Positions 23,831 to 32,324 of a stretch of 39,243 nt of DNA are shown one piece after another. The stretch spans positions 1-39,243 of the forward strand of contig CAKVFO010000009.1 of assembly GCA_934746785.1 (NCBI GenBank). Direction: 5' to 3'. Both the position numbers and the translations under genes were made by a program. The first letter of the stretch is position 1; each line of letters opens with the position of its first letter. The notes under the pieces were generated by a model. It was not told the origin of the DNA. It did not search any database and worked only from the letters and a program-made list of their open reading frames with translations. Origin of the DNA: an uncultured Clostridium sp. (lineage in GTDB: Bacteria > Bacillota > Clostridia > Clostridiales > Clostridiaceae).

Positions 23831-26263
23831 ATGAGCAATGTTTTAAATGTATTAAAAAAGTATTATGGATATAATAGTTTTAGAAAAGGTCAGGAAACAA
23901 TAATTAAGACAATTATAGATAAAAGAGATGTTTTAGCCATCATGCCAACAGGTGGTGGGAAGTCTATATGTTATCAGGTCCCAGCTTTAGAGTTTGATGG
24001 TATTACCATTGTTATATCTCCACTGATATCTCTTATGAAAGATCAGGTGGATTCTTTGAAATCTATAGGGGTAGAGGCAGCATACATAAATAGTACTTTA
24101 GATAATATAGAGCTTGAAGAAGTTCTATACAATCTAAAAAGTAATAATATAAAAATTATATATATTGCACCAGAAAGATTAGATTCAGATTTATTTTTAA
24201 ATGTAGTAAAAAATTTGAATATTTCACAAGTGGCTATTGATGAAGCACATTGTGTTTCGACCTGGGGGCATGATTTTAGAGTTAGTTATAGAAAAATAGA
24301 GAGTTTTATAAGAAAGTTAGAGTCAAATCCAGTTGTTACTGCATTCACTGCTACAGCATCAGAAGAAGTACAAAAAGATATTATTAAGTTACTTAATCTA
24401 AGGAATCCTAAAGTTTTTGTTAGTGGTTTTGATAGAGAAAATCTTGAAATTAATATTATTAAAGATGGAAGAAAAGATTTATTTTTGAAAGAGTATATTA
24501 AAAATAATGCAGAAATATGTGGAATAATATACTGTGCTACAAGAAAAGATGTAGATTCTATATATGAATATCTAATAAAAAATTCATATAAAGCAGGTAA
24601 ATATCATGCTGGTTTAAATGATGATGAAAGAAAGAGATTTCAAGAGGAGTTTACTAATGATAAAATCAATATAATGGTTGCAACAAATGCATTTGGAATG
24701 GGAATTGATAAATCCAATATTAGATATGTGATTCATTATAATATGCCTCAAAATATTGAAGGATATTATCAAGAAATTGGTAGAGCGGGAAGGGATGGTG
24801 AAAAAAGTAAATGCTTTCTCTTGTTTACACCTGGAGATATACATTTGCAAAAATATTTAATTGATACAGGTCTTAAGAGTGATGAAAGAAAAATAGTTGC
24901 ATATAAGAAACTTCAAGATATGGTATCATTAGTGTATTCTACAGAGTGTTATAAAAAATATATTTTAAATTATTTCGGAGAAGAATTAAAAGAAGATTGT
25001 AATAATTGCAGCAATTGTTTAAGTGAAGGAGAAAAAATAGATAGGACAATTGATGCACAAAAGGTGCTATCTTGTATAGGAAGAATGAAGAGAGCATTTG
25101 GAATAACTGTTCTTGTAGATGTTTTAAGGGGATCTAAAAGTAGAAAAATAATAAGTCTTGGTTTTGATGAGTTGTCTACATATGGAATTATGAAAGAATA
25201 CAAGAAGGAAGATTTAGTAACATTTATTAATAAGTTAATTTCACATAAATATATAGATCAAGTAGAAGGAACGTATCCAGTATTACGATTAAATTCTAAT
25301 TCGGTAAAAGTTTTAAAATGTGAAGAAAAAGTTTTCTTTAAGGAATTAAAGGTTAATAGATTTGAAACTGAAAAGAATGAATTATTTGAACTTTTAAAAG
25401 AATTACGTTATGATATCGCAGTGAAAGATAATGTGCCGCCATATGTAATATTTAGTGATAAGGCATTAAAGGAAATGAGTAAATTATATCCTATTAGTAA
25501 AGAAGAATTTCTGGGAATTTCAGGTGTAGGAGAAGTGAAATTTGATAAGTATGGCCATAGTTTTACAGAAAAGATAAAAGGATATATGGAAGAAAAGTTA
25601 ATTTCTAAGGAACAGATAAATAATTTAAGAAATGAAAAGAATTTATCAGAATTTTATGTTGAATCAGATGAAAAGCTATATAATATTTTGAGAGAAATAA
25701 GAAAAGGTTTTGCAGAAAAAGAGTATAAAGCTGAATATGCAGTTCTATCAAAAGATACTTTAAAAGAAATAAGTGGAAGATATCCATCTACAATTGAGGA
25801 ATTGAAGGATATAGGAGGCATAGGGCCTAAAAAGATAAAAGACTATGGTAATGAAATAATAAGTGCAGTTAATAATTATCTTAATGAGAATAATATTAAG
25901 AGAGAGTGGGTTAAAAAAGGTCGTTTGAAACTTGTAATAGATGGAGAAGAACGAAAACATAATGAAATTGCTATAGATATGATAAATGAAGGACACTCAA
26001 TTGAGTACATAGCTGAAGAAATGGAGATAGGGATATCTACTATTTTAGGTTATGTTACTGATTATGTTAAGGAAAATAGTGATATAAAAATTCAATTGAA
26101 TTTAGAGAATTACTATAATGAAAGTGAGGAAGATGAGATATTGAAAGCCTGTAACAAGATAGGAATAAATAATATTTCAACACTTAAAAAGAATTTGAGT
26201 CCAACTATAAAATTTGAGTCAATTAGAGCGGTGATTTTGAAACATTATTATAATATTGCATAA
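23831..26263 (+). CDS. recQ: RecQ-type ATP-dependent DNA helicase with two HRDC domains
   Basis: 3'-5' DNA helicase of recombinational repair. 810 residues, about 200 more than typical RecQ. SF2 motifs: TGGGKS at 40-45, DEAH at 137-140, and QEIGRAGRDG. The zinc site is C373, C390, C393, C396, followed by an RQC winged helix. Two HRDC repeats (about 517-585 and 615-690) each end in a G-I/V-G hairpin (SGVGEVKFDKYG; GGIGPKKIKDYG). The last ~100 residues form an HTH_40-like domain (HNEIAIDMINEGHSIEYIAEE). ATG after GGAG. Confidence 0.94.
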   Translation: MSNVLNVLKKYYGYNSFRKGQETIIKTIIDKRDVLAIMPTGGGKSICYQVPALEFDGITIVISPLISLMKDQVDSLKSIGVEAAYINSTLDNIELEEVLYNLKSNNIKIIYIAPERLDSDLFLNVVKNLNISQVAIDEAHCVSTWGHDFRVSYRKIESFIRKLESNPVVTAFTATASEEVQKDIIKLLNLRNPKVFVSGFDRENLEINIIKDGRKDLFLKEYIKNNAEICGIIYCATRKDVDSIYEYLIKNSYKAGKYHAGLNDDERKRFQEEFTNDKINIMVATNAFGMGIDKSNIRYVIHYNMPQNIEGYYQEIGRAGRDGEKSKCFLLFTPGDIHLQKYLIDTGLKSDERKIVAYKKLQDMVSLVYSTECYKKYILNYFGEELKEDCNNCSNCLSEGEKIDRTIDAQKVLSCIGRMKRAFGITVLVDVLRGSKSRKIISLGFDELSTYGIMKEYKKEDLVTFINKLISHKYIDQVEGTYPVLRLNSNSVKVLKCEEKVFFKELKVNRFETEKNELFELLKELRYDIAVKDNVPPYVIFSDKALKEMSKLYPISKEEFLGISGVGEVKFDKYGHSFTEKIKGYMEEKLISKEQINNLRNEKNLSEFYVESDEKLYNILREIRKGFAEKEYKAEYAVLSKDTLKEISGRYPSTIEELKDIGGIGPKKIKDYGNEIISAVNNYLNENNIKREWVKKGRLKLVIDGEERKHNEIAIDMINEGHSIEYIAEEMEIGISTILGYVTDYVKENSDIKIQLNLENYYNESEEDEILKACNKIGINNISTLKKNLSPTIKFESIRAVILKHYYNIA

Positions 26264-26343
26264 TCTAATAATTTTTTGTTGAGAAAATAGAAAAAAAATT
26301 TTTTTTGTGATAATATAGTCTTATACAATTAAACATTAGATTA

Positions 26344-26400
26344 TGTTAAGTTGGTATAAAAAAATAATAAATTATAAAAATAACTTAACAAAACGAAACA
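26344..26400. promoter_or_regulatory. Inverted repeat upstream of Nudix-like gene
   Basis: TGTTAAGTT (26344-26352) and AACTTAACA (26392-26400) are perfect 9-bp inverted repeats separated by A+T-rich DNA. AAACATTA occurs just outside each arm as a direct repeat. Either an operator pair or a leader hairpin 20 bases before the ribosome binding site. Confidence 0.4.
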
Positions 26401-26420
26401 TTAACTAGGGGGGAAATTAT

Positions 26421-26810
26421 ATGGCAAAACAAGTCGCTTGTAGTTTAATAATTAAAGATGATTTTCATAATGTACTAATTTTAAAAAAGAAGGTAAAAAG
26501 AGGAGAAGTAGAAAGTTGGTCTATTTTAACAAGTAAAATAAGAGGAAAAGAAAGTCATGATAAATGTATTACAAGAGGAGCAAAAGATATCTTAAAATCA
26601 GTTATTTTTGATGTAGAGCCATTTAAGGAGTATATTATTAATGAAGAGAATGATGAGAGTGTAATGGTGTTTACAGGGAGAATAAAGGAAAAAGCAATTT
26701 TAGATAAAAACTATAAAGAATGTAAATGGATTGGAAAGAGAAATATTGAGGACTATAATTTCTTATCTTTAGATAAAGATATATTAAATGATTTTTTTGC
26801 ACAATTTTAA
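26421..26810 (+). CDS. Nudix-fold protein lacking the catalytic Nudix box
   Basis: 129 residues. Overall layout is that of a small MutT-like protein: QVACSLIIKDDFHNVLILKKK as strand 1-2, WSILTSKIRGKESHDKCITRGAKDILKSV in the Nudix-box position, and KECKWIGKRNIEDYNFLSLDKDI near the end. The box consensus G-x5-E-x7-R-E-x2-E-E is not met: the EE/RELxEE acidic metal ligands are replaced by GAKDIL. Probably a non-catalytic ligand-binding Nudix protein. GGGGGGAAATT precedes ATG. Own terminator follows. Confidence 0.6.
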   Translation: MAKQVACSLIIKDDFHNVLILKKKVKRGEVESWSILTSKIRGKESHDKCITRGAKDILKSVIFDVEPFKEYIINEENDESVMVFTGRIKEKAILDKNYKECKWIGKRNIEDYNFLSLDKDILNDFFAQF

Positions 26811-26817
26811 TTAAAGA

Positions 26818-26854
26818 ACTATCAAACTTAAATAGGGGTTTGATAGTCCTTTTT
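26818..26854. terminator. Bidirectional-looking terminator between convergent genes
   Basis: ACTATCAAAC (26818-26827) pairs with GTTTGATAGT (26838-26847), followed by CCTTTTTG on the plus strand and preceded by an A-rich TTAATTAAAG that would give a T-rich tail on the minus strand. Confidence 0.85.
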
Positions 26855-26872
26855 GTATCATTATTAATAAGG

Positions 26873-27838
26873 TTAGAATGTTATTTTAATAAGGCGTAGT
26901 CTAGAATAAAGGATTGGATAAATTTCACTTAAGGGATAATTTAATTTGTCGTAACTATGACATGAATATAAAATTTCACCATTATCAAGTATATTGGTTA
27001 TGATTCCAGAATGAGCAAAAAAACTTTTACTGTTAGAAAAGAATTGAATTATATCACCTATATTTAGGGATGAAAGATTAGGAACTTCTACTGCATATTT
27101 ATTTCTGATTAGAAAATAATATAATTCATTAACTCTAATCCAAGGAAAAGTATATGGTCTCCATAAATTAGATAAAGGTATACTTCCTGCATGAAGACAT
27201 TGAGAGATGAAGTTTGTGCAATCACCTCCATTATTATTAAAATTCTTATAATCTGTATTATATTCTAATGAGTATTTTTCAGCATAATTTACAGCAGCGG
27301 CTCTATTATATAATTTTTCTGTTCTAAATGATGTGTTAAGAATAGTTTTTTGTAAATATGATGAATAATTATTAAAAAGATCATCTATTATTGAATTTAA
27401 ATTTTTCCAAGTAGAAGTGGTTTTATAGTCTTTGCATAATTTAGAACCGCAGAAAAGAAGTTTTTTATATTTTTCAGGGGTATGTTCTGCTATCGCCATA
27501 TTGGTTATTTTAAAGTGAGAAATATAAAAAATATAATGGAAGTTTTCATAGGAAGTTATATATTTATTGTTTGAATATGTTCTAAATGAATGAACAGTAT
27601 TAACTTTTAAAATTAATCCATTTTCTTTTTTAATTGTTTTTATCTTTTTTATTTGGTCCTTTTCGTTAGTGATTTGACTTTGTAATTTTGTTCTCCAATA
27701 ATAAAAGAATTTCTTTTTAGATGATAGCTCTGAAATCAGATTCATATCTGATATAAATCTTTTGAGAGATTTTTCTTTGAAATTTTTATAAGGTGAATTT
27801 ATAGACTTAAAGAACATTGATATAAACAGTCTAAACAT
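26873..27838 (-). CDS. Putative amidase-domain (Amidase_6) protein
   Basis: 321 residues, the only full gene on the minus strand here. The C-terminal ~150 residues match the Amidase_6 (CHAP-like) fold: LYNRAAAVNYAEKYSLEYNT, then GGDCTNFISQCLHAG with the nucleophile Cys207, and SFFAHSGIITNI with His276. The first ~170 residues are a separate, Lys-rich region with no clear signal peptide, although a short hydrophobic stretch starts at residue 3. Homologous proteins are spore- or cell-wall-associated amidases; location here unknown. GGAGG precedes the start. Confidence 0.72.
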   Translation of the reverse strand: MFRLFISMFFKSINSPYKNFKEKSLKRFISDMNLISELSSKKKFFYYWRTKLQSQITNEKDQIKKIKTIKKENGLILKVNTVHSFRTYSNNKYITSYENFHYIFYISHFKITNMAIAEHTPEKYKKLLFCGSKLCKDYKTTSTWKNLNSIIDDLFNNYSSYLQKTILNTSFRTEKLYNRAAAVNYAEKYSLEYNTDYKNFNNNGGDCTNFISQCLHAGSIPLSNLWRPYTFPWIRVNELYYFLIRNKYAVEVPNLSSLNIGDIIQFFSNSKSFFAHSGIITNILDNGEILYSCHSYDKLNYPLSEIYPILYSRLRLIKITF

Positions 27839-27973
27839 TTTATTCCTCCAAGCAATATTAATAATACTATATGATAAAATTGTTTGTTATGTGACCAAAG
27901 TTATATCTGTTATGTTGATTAAATTGTGGTATTATAAAGTGAGTTGGATTAAATTGAAAGAAGGGATATACAT

Positions 27974-28192
27974 ATGAATATTATTTTTATTTTAATTATT
28001 TTAATCATGATGGCGTTAAATTTTTGGTGTTTTTATAACAGTAGAAAATATTTAAATAGAGCAGATGGAAAAGGAGAGGAAAGTGAAGAAAACTATGCAA
28101 AAGGATTAAAATATATAAAGATGTCTGTAGTTATATCTTTACTTATATGCTTAACTGGAGCTTTGGCGGTGATTTTAGTTAAAGTACTTTAA
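27974..28192 (+). CDS. Small two-helix membrane protein, unknown
   Basis: 72 residues: hydrophobic segment at 3-21, a polar loop with RADGKGEESEENYAKG, and a second hydrophobic segment at 50-71. No family recognised. AAGGGAT precedes ATG, and a TGGTATTAT extended -10-like sequence lies about 45 bases upstream. Divergent from the amidase-domain gene with 135 bases between, so the two may share a control region. Followed by a strong terminator. Confidence 0.65.
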   Translation: MNIIFILIILIMMALNFWCFYNSRKYLNRADGKGEESEENYAKGLKYIKMSVVISLLICLTGALAVILVKVL

Positions 28193-28210
28193 AATATTAC
28201 TTTTAATTGG

Positions 28211-28252
28211 AAAAGATGATTTCTTTATTGTGAAGAAGTCATCTTTTTTCTT
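28211..28252 (+). terminator. Intrinsic terminator after small membrane protein gene
   Basis: AAAAGATGA (28211-28219) and TCATCTTTT (28239-28247), extended by TTCTT/AAGAA inside, then T's. Confidence 0.88.
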
Positions 28253-28398
28253 AAGAAAATTTACTTGGTAATAAGTAGTTTAGCTGAAATTTCTAAGTAT
28301 TACTCTATCTTAATAATAAATTGCAAATACTTGTAAAAAGAATAAAAATAGAAAAAAAGATAAAAATAAAGATATAATGAGCTTAAGGGAGGATAAGA

Positions 28399-28941
28399 AT
28401 GAAAAAGTTTATTTGTACTATATGCGGGTATATTCATGAAGGAGAGAAACCTCCAAAGGAATGTCCAGTATGTAAAGCGAGCAGCGATAAATTTGAAGAA
28501 ATGAAGGATGAATTTCAATGGGCTGATGAGCATAGAATTGGAATTGCAAAAGATTTGCCTGGTGATATTCTAGATGATTTGAGAGCAAACTTTATTGGAG
28601 AATGTACAGAAGTTGGAATGTATATTGCGATGGGAAGACAGGCAGATAGAGAAGGATATCCCGAAGTTGCAGAGGCATATAAGAGAATTGCATATGAAGA
28701 GGCCGATCATGCATCAAGATTTGCAGAAATTTTAGGTGAAGTTGTTATGCCGGATACTAAAGCAAATCTTTCAGCGAGAGTAGAAGCAGAATATGGAGCA
28801 GCAGCAGGTAAAAAGAAGCTTGCTGCAAGAGCTAAAGAAGAAAATTTAGATGCAATTCATGATACAGTTCATGAAATGTGTAAGGATGAAGCGAGACATG
28901 GTAAAGCGTTTAAGGGTTTACTTGAAAGATATTTTAATTAA
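28399..28941 (+). CDS. rbr: Reverse rubrerythrin
   Basis: Non-haem di-iron NADH/rubredoxin-linked peroxidase of anaerobes. 180 residues. Domain order is reversed relative to classical rubrerythrin: the rubredoxin-like Fe(Cys)4 site comes first (Cys6, Cys9, Cys22, Cys25 in CTICGY and CPVCKA), then a ferritin-like four-helix di-iron domain with EADHASRFAEIL and DEARHGKAF as metal-ligand helices. Matches revRbr of C. acetobutylicum, which is PerR-controlled; I see no convincing PerR box here, only a partial TTAATAATAA at 28310. GGGAGG before ATG. Confidence 0.93.
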   Translation: MKKFICTICGYIHEGEKPPKECPVCKASSDKFEEMKDEFQWADEHRIGIAKDLPGDILDDLRANFIGECTEVGMYIAMGRQADREGYPEVAEAYKRIAYEEADHASRFAEILGEVVMPDTKANLSARVEAEYGAAAGKKKLAARAKEENLDAIHDTVHEMCKDEARHGKAFKGLLERYFN

Positions 28942-28960
28942 TATCCTATGTTCCAATTTT

Positions 28961-29035
28961 TATTTTAAGGCTTTTTGAAAGGCGTTAAGAAAGTGGCTTC
29001 CTGCGCTGAAAAGCGTGGCGTCAGCCACTTTGTCC
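28961..29035. repeat. Modular repeat copy B2 (R module)
   Basis: Hairpin with outer stem AAAGTGGCT (28990-28998) / AGCCACTTT (29023-29031), perfect 9 bp, and inner stem CGCT-GAAA-AGCG. The 5' part is TTTTAAGGCTTTTTGAAAGG then CGTTAA. No T-run directly after. Located between rbr and the DUF1540 gene; the rest of the gap to 29221 holds a short hairpin ATTTGATT/AATCAAAT (29065-29083) and nothing else recognised. Confidence 0.8.
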
Positions 29036-29221
29036 GACATTAAACATGAAAGTATAAATATAAGATTTGATTAGAAATCAAATTAAAAGTAATTTTATAA
29101 ATGAATAAAATATAGAGTTATAGATAAAACTAACCGTGTAAAAAACAATTATGTTAAAGAAAGACATAAAGGGGTGTTAAAGCTTTATTTAAAAAGAAAT
29201 TTTAAGGAAGGGAGTAAAAGT

Positions 29222-29536
29222 ATGAATAGAGTAAATTGTGATGCTCACGGCTGTTCGCATAATAAAGATAATGTGTGTTATGCAAATAGAGTGAATATTG
29301 GTGGAAGGGGTGCACAAGTAGAGGAAGAAACTTGTTGTGGATCTTTTCTTAATAAATTATTATACAGCAACTTAACCAATAATACTAATGGTGGAGGAAC
29401 TTGTAATACATTGGTATGTTTTGTTGATTCATGCAGACATAATTGTAATACACTATGTGAATTGCAGAATATAGAGGTTACAGGACCAAATGCGGAGCTT
29501 TATGAAGAAACTGAATGTAGAAGCTTTGAAAATTAA
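29222..29536 (+). CDS. DUF1540 cysteine-rich protein, two repeats
   Basis: 104 residues with two tandem DUF1540 units of about 40 residues, each with four conserved cysteines: VNCDAHGCSHNKDNVCYANR...CCGSF and LVCFVDSCRHNCNTLCELQN...ECRSF. Probably a small metal-binding domain; role unknown, common in clostridia. The frame is open to 29174, but AAGGAAGGGAG sits correctly before ATG 29222 and the upstream extension is not DUF1540-like, so 29222 is chosen. Followed 22 bases later by a small gene. Confidence 0.85.
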   Translation: MNRVNCDAHGCSHNKDNVCYANRVNIGGRGAQVEEETCCGSFLNKLLYSNLTNNTNGGGTCNTLVCFVDSCRHNCNTLCELQNIEVTGPNAELYEETECRSFEN

Positions 29537-29558
29537 ACTTATGATGAGGTGATGAGTT

Positions 29559-29678
29559 ATGAAAAATAATATGATGAATAAAGTTAAAAAAGTATTAAAG
29601 AAAGAAAATAAAATGATAAATGAAATGGCTGAAGATATGAAAGATATTGTTGATAATATAAAAAAGAATATAAAGTAA
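29559..29678 (+). CDS. Small basic helical protein, 39 residues, unknown
   Basis: MKNNMMNKVKKVLKKENKMI continues to ...MKDIVDNIKKNIK. Highly charged with heptad-like hydrophobics, so an amphipathic helix is likely. GAGGTGATG precedes ATG 29559, and a strong terminator starts 7 bases after the stop, so it looks like the second gene of a DUF1540 operon. No family recognised. It could also be a non-coding tail of the transcript. Confidence 0.6.
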   Translation: MKNNMMNKVKKVLKKENKMINEMAEDMKDIVDNIKKNIK

Positions 29679-29684
29679 GATTTG

Positions 29685-29720
29685 ATTCGACATCATTTTA
29701 TGTGATGTCGAATTGTTTTT
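29685..29720 (+). terminator. Intrinsic terminator after DUF1540 unit
   Basis: ATTCGACATCA (29685-29695) and TGATGTCGAAT (29703-29713), perfect 11 bp, then TGTTTTT. Confidence 0.92.
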
Positions 29721-29781
29721 ATAAGAAATCATTCTTTTAATTAAGAGTATAAAGATACAGCTGAAAAATTCAAGAGAAAAG

Positions 29782-29810
29782 TTTACTAAAATTGACTTAT
29801 GGTATATAAT
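29782..29810 (+). promoter_or_regulatory. Sigma-A promoter of the 118-residue gene
   Basis: TTTACT (29782-29787), 17-base spacer, TATAAT (29805-29810), immediately followed by a second TATAAT. Confidence 0.7.
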
Positions 29811-29859
29811 TATAATGTATAAAAAAGTAGTGGAGAAATTTTAAAATAGGAGAGATAAA

Positions 29860-30216
29860 ATGAGAGTATATATGGAAAGACAGAGTATTTCTATGAGAGA
29901 TGATAGACTGGCTCCAAACGGCAAAGAAATAGAAGTAATAAATAAGTGCAGATTAAGAAATTTCATAGATATACTAATAGAAAGTTATTGTCCTAAAGAT
30001 AACAAGAATAGAGCTACTTGGGTACTACTAGATCAACATAAAGCTGTTGCTGTATTTGATAGCAAAAGTAAGAAGAGAGAGTTTTTTCAAAGTTCAGAAA
30101 CCTTTATTAAAGAACTATTTAGAGAAGAGGAAAATGCAGAAATGTACTTATATTATAGGGGTGAAGATGATATGGATGAAGTTGTGGAAGAGTTTCAAAA
30201 AGAATTAACTTCATAA
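29860..30216 (+). CDS. Hypothetical protein, 118 residues
   Basis: Not recognised. MRVYMERQSISMRDDRLAPN with basic N-terminal half, a central ATWVLLDQHKAVAVFDSKSK strand-rich stretch and an acidic C-terminus (FREEENAEMYLYYRGEDDMDEVVEEF split). No signal peptide, membrane segment or cysteine motif. AGGAGAG precedes ATG. Stand-alone transcription unit with a clear promoter and terminator. Confidence 0.75.
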   Translation: MRVYMERQSISMRDDRLAPNGKEIEVINKCRLRNFIDILIESYCPKDNKNRATWVLLDQHKAVAVFDSKSKKREFFQSSETFIKELFREEENAEMYLYYRGEDDMDEVVEEFQKELTS

Positions 30217-30281
30217 AATGAGTATCAAAAAATATTTATATAGAGATTATACGAACTTCTTATAGATAATTAGGATTAAAG

Positions 30282-30320
30282 ATAGATACTATAGAGTAAT
30301 TACAAATAGTATCTATTTTT
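30282..30320 (+). terminator. Intrinsic terminator after 118-residue gene
   Basis: ATAGATACTAT (30282-30292) and ATAGTATCTAT (30306-30316), perfect 11 bp, then T4. The tail is the left end of repeat copy A6. Confidence 0.88.
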
Positions 30321-30415
30321 ATGTATAGGAAAGTCAAAACTTTTTAGAATTTCTTGAAAACGTTAACTAAGTCGATTTCTGCTCTCAAAAGCGTGATATT
30401 AGTATTTTGCTTTAT
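30317..30415. repeat. Modular repeat copy A6 (L head joined to degenerate R)
   Basis: TTTTATGTATAGGAAAGTC at the left resembles the L head, then TTTTTAGAATTTCTTGAAAA and CGTTAACTAAGTCGATTTC lead into R (AAAAGCGTGATATTAG). Same head-to-R arrangement as at 33557. The R stem is mostly lost. Confidence 0.6.
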
Positions 30416-30422
30416 TTATAAA

Positions 30423-30451
30423 TATACAAAATTATAAAAAATTGCTATAAT
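30423..30451 (+). promoter_or_regulatory. Promoter of hisC
   Basis: TATACA (30423-30428), 17-base spacer, TATAAT (30446-30451) with an extended TG-C before the -10. Confidence 0.55.
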
Positions 30452-30483
30452 TTAAACTATAATTAAAAAATTGGGGTGATTCT

Positions 30484-31542
30484 ATGAAAATTAAGGAATA
30501 CATAAAGGAGCTGGAGGAGTATATACCTGGCTTTCAGCCAGACTTAAATGATCCAGAAGTGATAAAATTAAATGCTAATGAAAATTGCTATCCTCCATCT
30601 CCTAAAATAGAAGAGGCTATTAAAAAATTAGATGTTAAGAAGTTAAGGATATATCCTCAAGCTATGAGCAATGACTTAAGAAATGCTATAGCAAAAGTTT
30701 ATAAGACTGATTATGATCAAGTTTTTTGTGGAAATGGATCTGATGAGATAATTTCGTTAATTATGAAGGTGTTTCTAAAGGAAGGTGGTACAGTTGCAGC
30801 TCCATATCCAACATATACTGTTTATAAAGCTTGTGCAAATATAGAAGGGGTAACTTGTACTTTTGTTGATGTAAATGATGATTATACTATAGATGTAGAT
30901 AAACTATTAGAAGTAGATTCAGAAGCTATTTTTTTAGCAAATCCTAATGCACCAACAGGTATTCTTTTAAAACCTCAAAAGATTAAATATATACTAGATA
31001 ACTATGATGGTTTAGTAGTTGTTGATGAAGCTTATATGGACTTTTGCGATGAAGATGCTACTATGATAAAGTACATAAATGAATATGAAAATCTAATTGT
31101 AATGAGAACAATGTCTAAGTCTTATTCTTTATGTGGTGCTAGACTTGGATATTGTTTTGCTTCTAATGTGCTTATAAGATATATGGATAAATGTAGGGAT
31201 TCTTATAATGTTAACTATATGACTCAAACAGCAGCTATAGCAGCTGTCCTTGACAAGGAATATCATGAAGAAGTTATTCACAAAATAAAGGTAAATAGAA
31301 AATATCTTTTAGAAAAATTAGAGGAAATGAATTTTCAATGTATACCATCACAGACTAACTTCATCTTATGTAAACCTGCTGGAAAGAAGAGTGCAAAGGA
31401 GATCATGCAGGCATTGACTAAATATAAAATTTATATAAGATTTTTTGAAAGTGATAGATTAGATGATAAATTAAGAATTACAGTAGGTACAAAGGAAGAA
31501 ATAGATAAGTTAATTGCTGCGATGAAAAAAGTTATAGAATAA
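30484..31542 (+). CDS. hisC: Histidinol-phosphate / aromatic aminotransferase
   Basis: PLP-dependent class I/II aminotransferase. 352 residues; NENCYPPSPK near the start, substrate loop NPNAPTG, PLP aspartate in VVDEAYMDF, Schiff-base Lys212 in MSKSYSLCGARLGY and C-terminal LRITVGT. HisC fits best in length and motifs. It is not in a his operon here, so it may act on aromatic or other 2-oxo acids instead. Followed by the mpg gene after 32 bases, probably co-transcribed. Confidence 0.85.
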   Translation: MKIKEYIKELEEYIPGFQPDLNDPEVIKLNANENCYPPSPKIEEAIKKLDVKKLRIYPQAMSNDLRNAIAKVYKTDYDQVFCGNGSDEIISLIMKVFLKEGGTVAAPYPTYTVYKACANIEGVTCTFVDVNDDYTIDVDKLLEVDSEAIFLANPNAPTGILLKPQKIKYILDNYDGLVVVDEAYMDFCDEDATMIKYINEYENLIVMRTMSKSYSLCGARLGYCFASNVLIRYMDKCRDSYNVNYMTQTAAIAAVLDKEYHEEVIHKIKVNRKYLLEKLEEMNFQCIPSQTNFILCKPAGKKSAKEIMQALTKYKIYIRFFESDRLDDKLRITVGTKEEIDKLIAAMKKVIE

Positions 31543-31574
31543 AATTTAGTTTCTTCATATAAGGAGGCATTAAC

Positions 31575-32237
31575 TTGGAAGTTTTAAGAGAAAAGTTTTA
31601 TGGAAGAAAAACTTTAAAGGTTGCAAAGGAGCTTTTAGGAAAGATACTAGTAAGAGAAATTGATGGTAAACTAGTAGCTGGTAAAATTGTTGAGACTGAA
31701 GCATATACAGGAGTGACTGATAAGGGTGCTCATGTTTATGGAGGCAGGAAGACAGAAAGGGTAATGCCTTTATATGGACAGGAAGGTACAGTTTATATTT
31801 ATCAGATATATGGAATGTATGTATGCTTAAATGCTATTACTGAAAGAGAAGGTGAGCCACAGGGAGTTTTAATAAGAGCTGTAGAACCTTTAATAGGACT
31901 AGATTTTATGGCTGAAAAAAGATGTGGAAAGCCTTATTCTGAACTTACAAAAAAGGAAATACTAAATTTGACTTCAGGTCCATCAAAATTATGTATTGCT
32001 ATGGATATAACAAAAAGGTTAAACAACACTTTATTTTTTGATGGGGAAATGTATATTGTTGAAAATGATGAAGAGATAAAAAATCTTTTTGAAGTTAAAG
32101 AAGGAAAGTGTGGAAAGATAATAAGGTCTAAGAGGATAGGAATTGATTATGCTGAAGAAGCAAAAGATTTTCTTTATAGATTTTATTATGAAGATAATGA
32201 TTTTGTATCTAAGAAAGATACGAAAGTTAAAAAATAA
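31575..32237 (+). CDS. mpg: 3-methyladenine DNA glycosylase (Mpg/AAG family)
   Basis: Removes alkylated purines from DNA. 220 residues; the characteristic LLGKILVREIDGKLVAGKIV, VETEAYTG with the catalytic Glu, GAHVYGG, VYQIYGMY-type IYQIYGMYVCLN and the LTSGPSKLCIAMDI segment are present. TTG start after AAGGAGG, spacing 7, giving MEVLREKFYG. C-terminal tail is Lys-rich. In a likely operon with hisC. Confidence 0.93.
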   Translation: MEVLREKFYGRKTLKVAKELLGKILVREIDGKLVAGKIVETEAYTGVTDKGAHVYGGRKTERVMPLYGQEGTVYIYQIYGMYVCLNAITEREGEPQGVLIRAVEPLIGLDFMAEKRCGKPYSELTKKEILNLTSGPSKLCIAMDITKRLNNTLFFDGEMYIVENDEEIKNLFEVKEGKCGKIIRSKRIGIDYAEEAKDFLYRFYYEDNDFVSKKDTKVKK

Positions 32238-32324
32238 AAATTTATTTTAGATCTTTCTATATGGAATAAATAATGAATATAAATCGTAAATTTAATATGA
32301 ACCAGTAATATAGGATGTGGATTT

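Noticed and set aside
28300..28330. PerR box before reverse rubrerythrin
   Set aside because: Only TTAATAATAA is present, half of the expected palindrome.
29174..29221. Upstream extension of the DUF1540 gene
   Set aside because: No matching ribosome binding site, and the extra residues are not part of the repeats.
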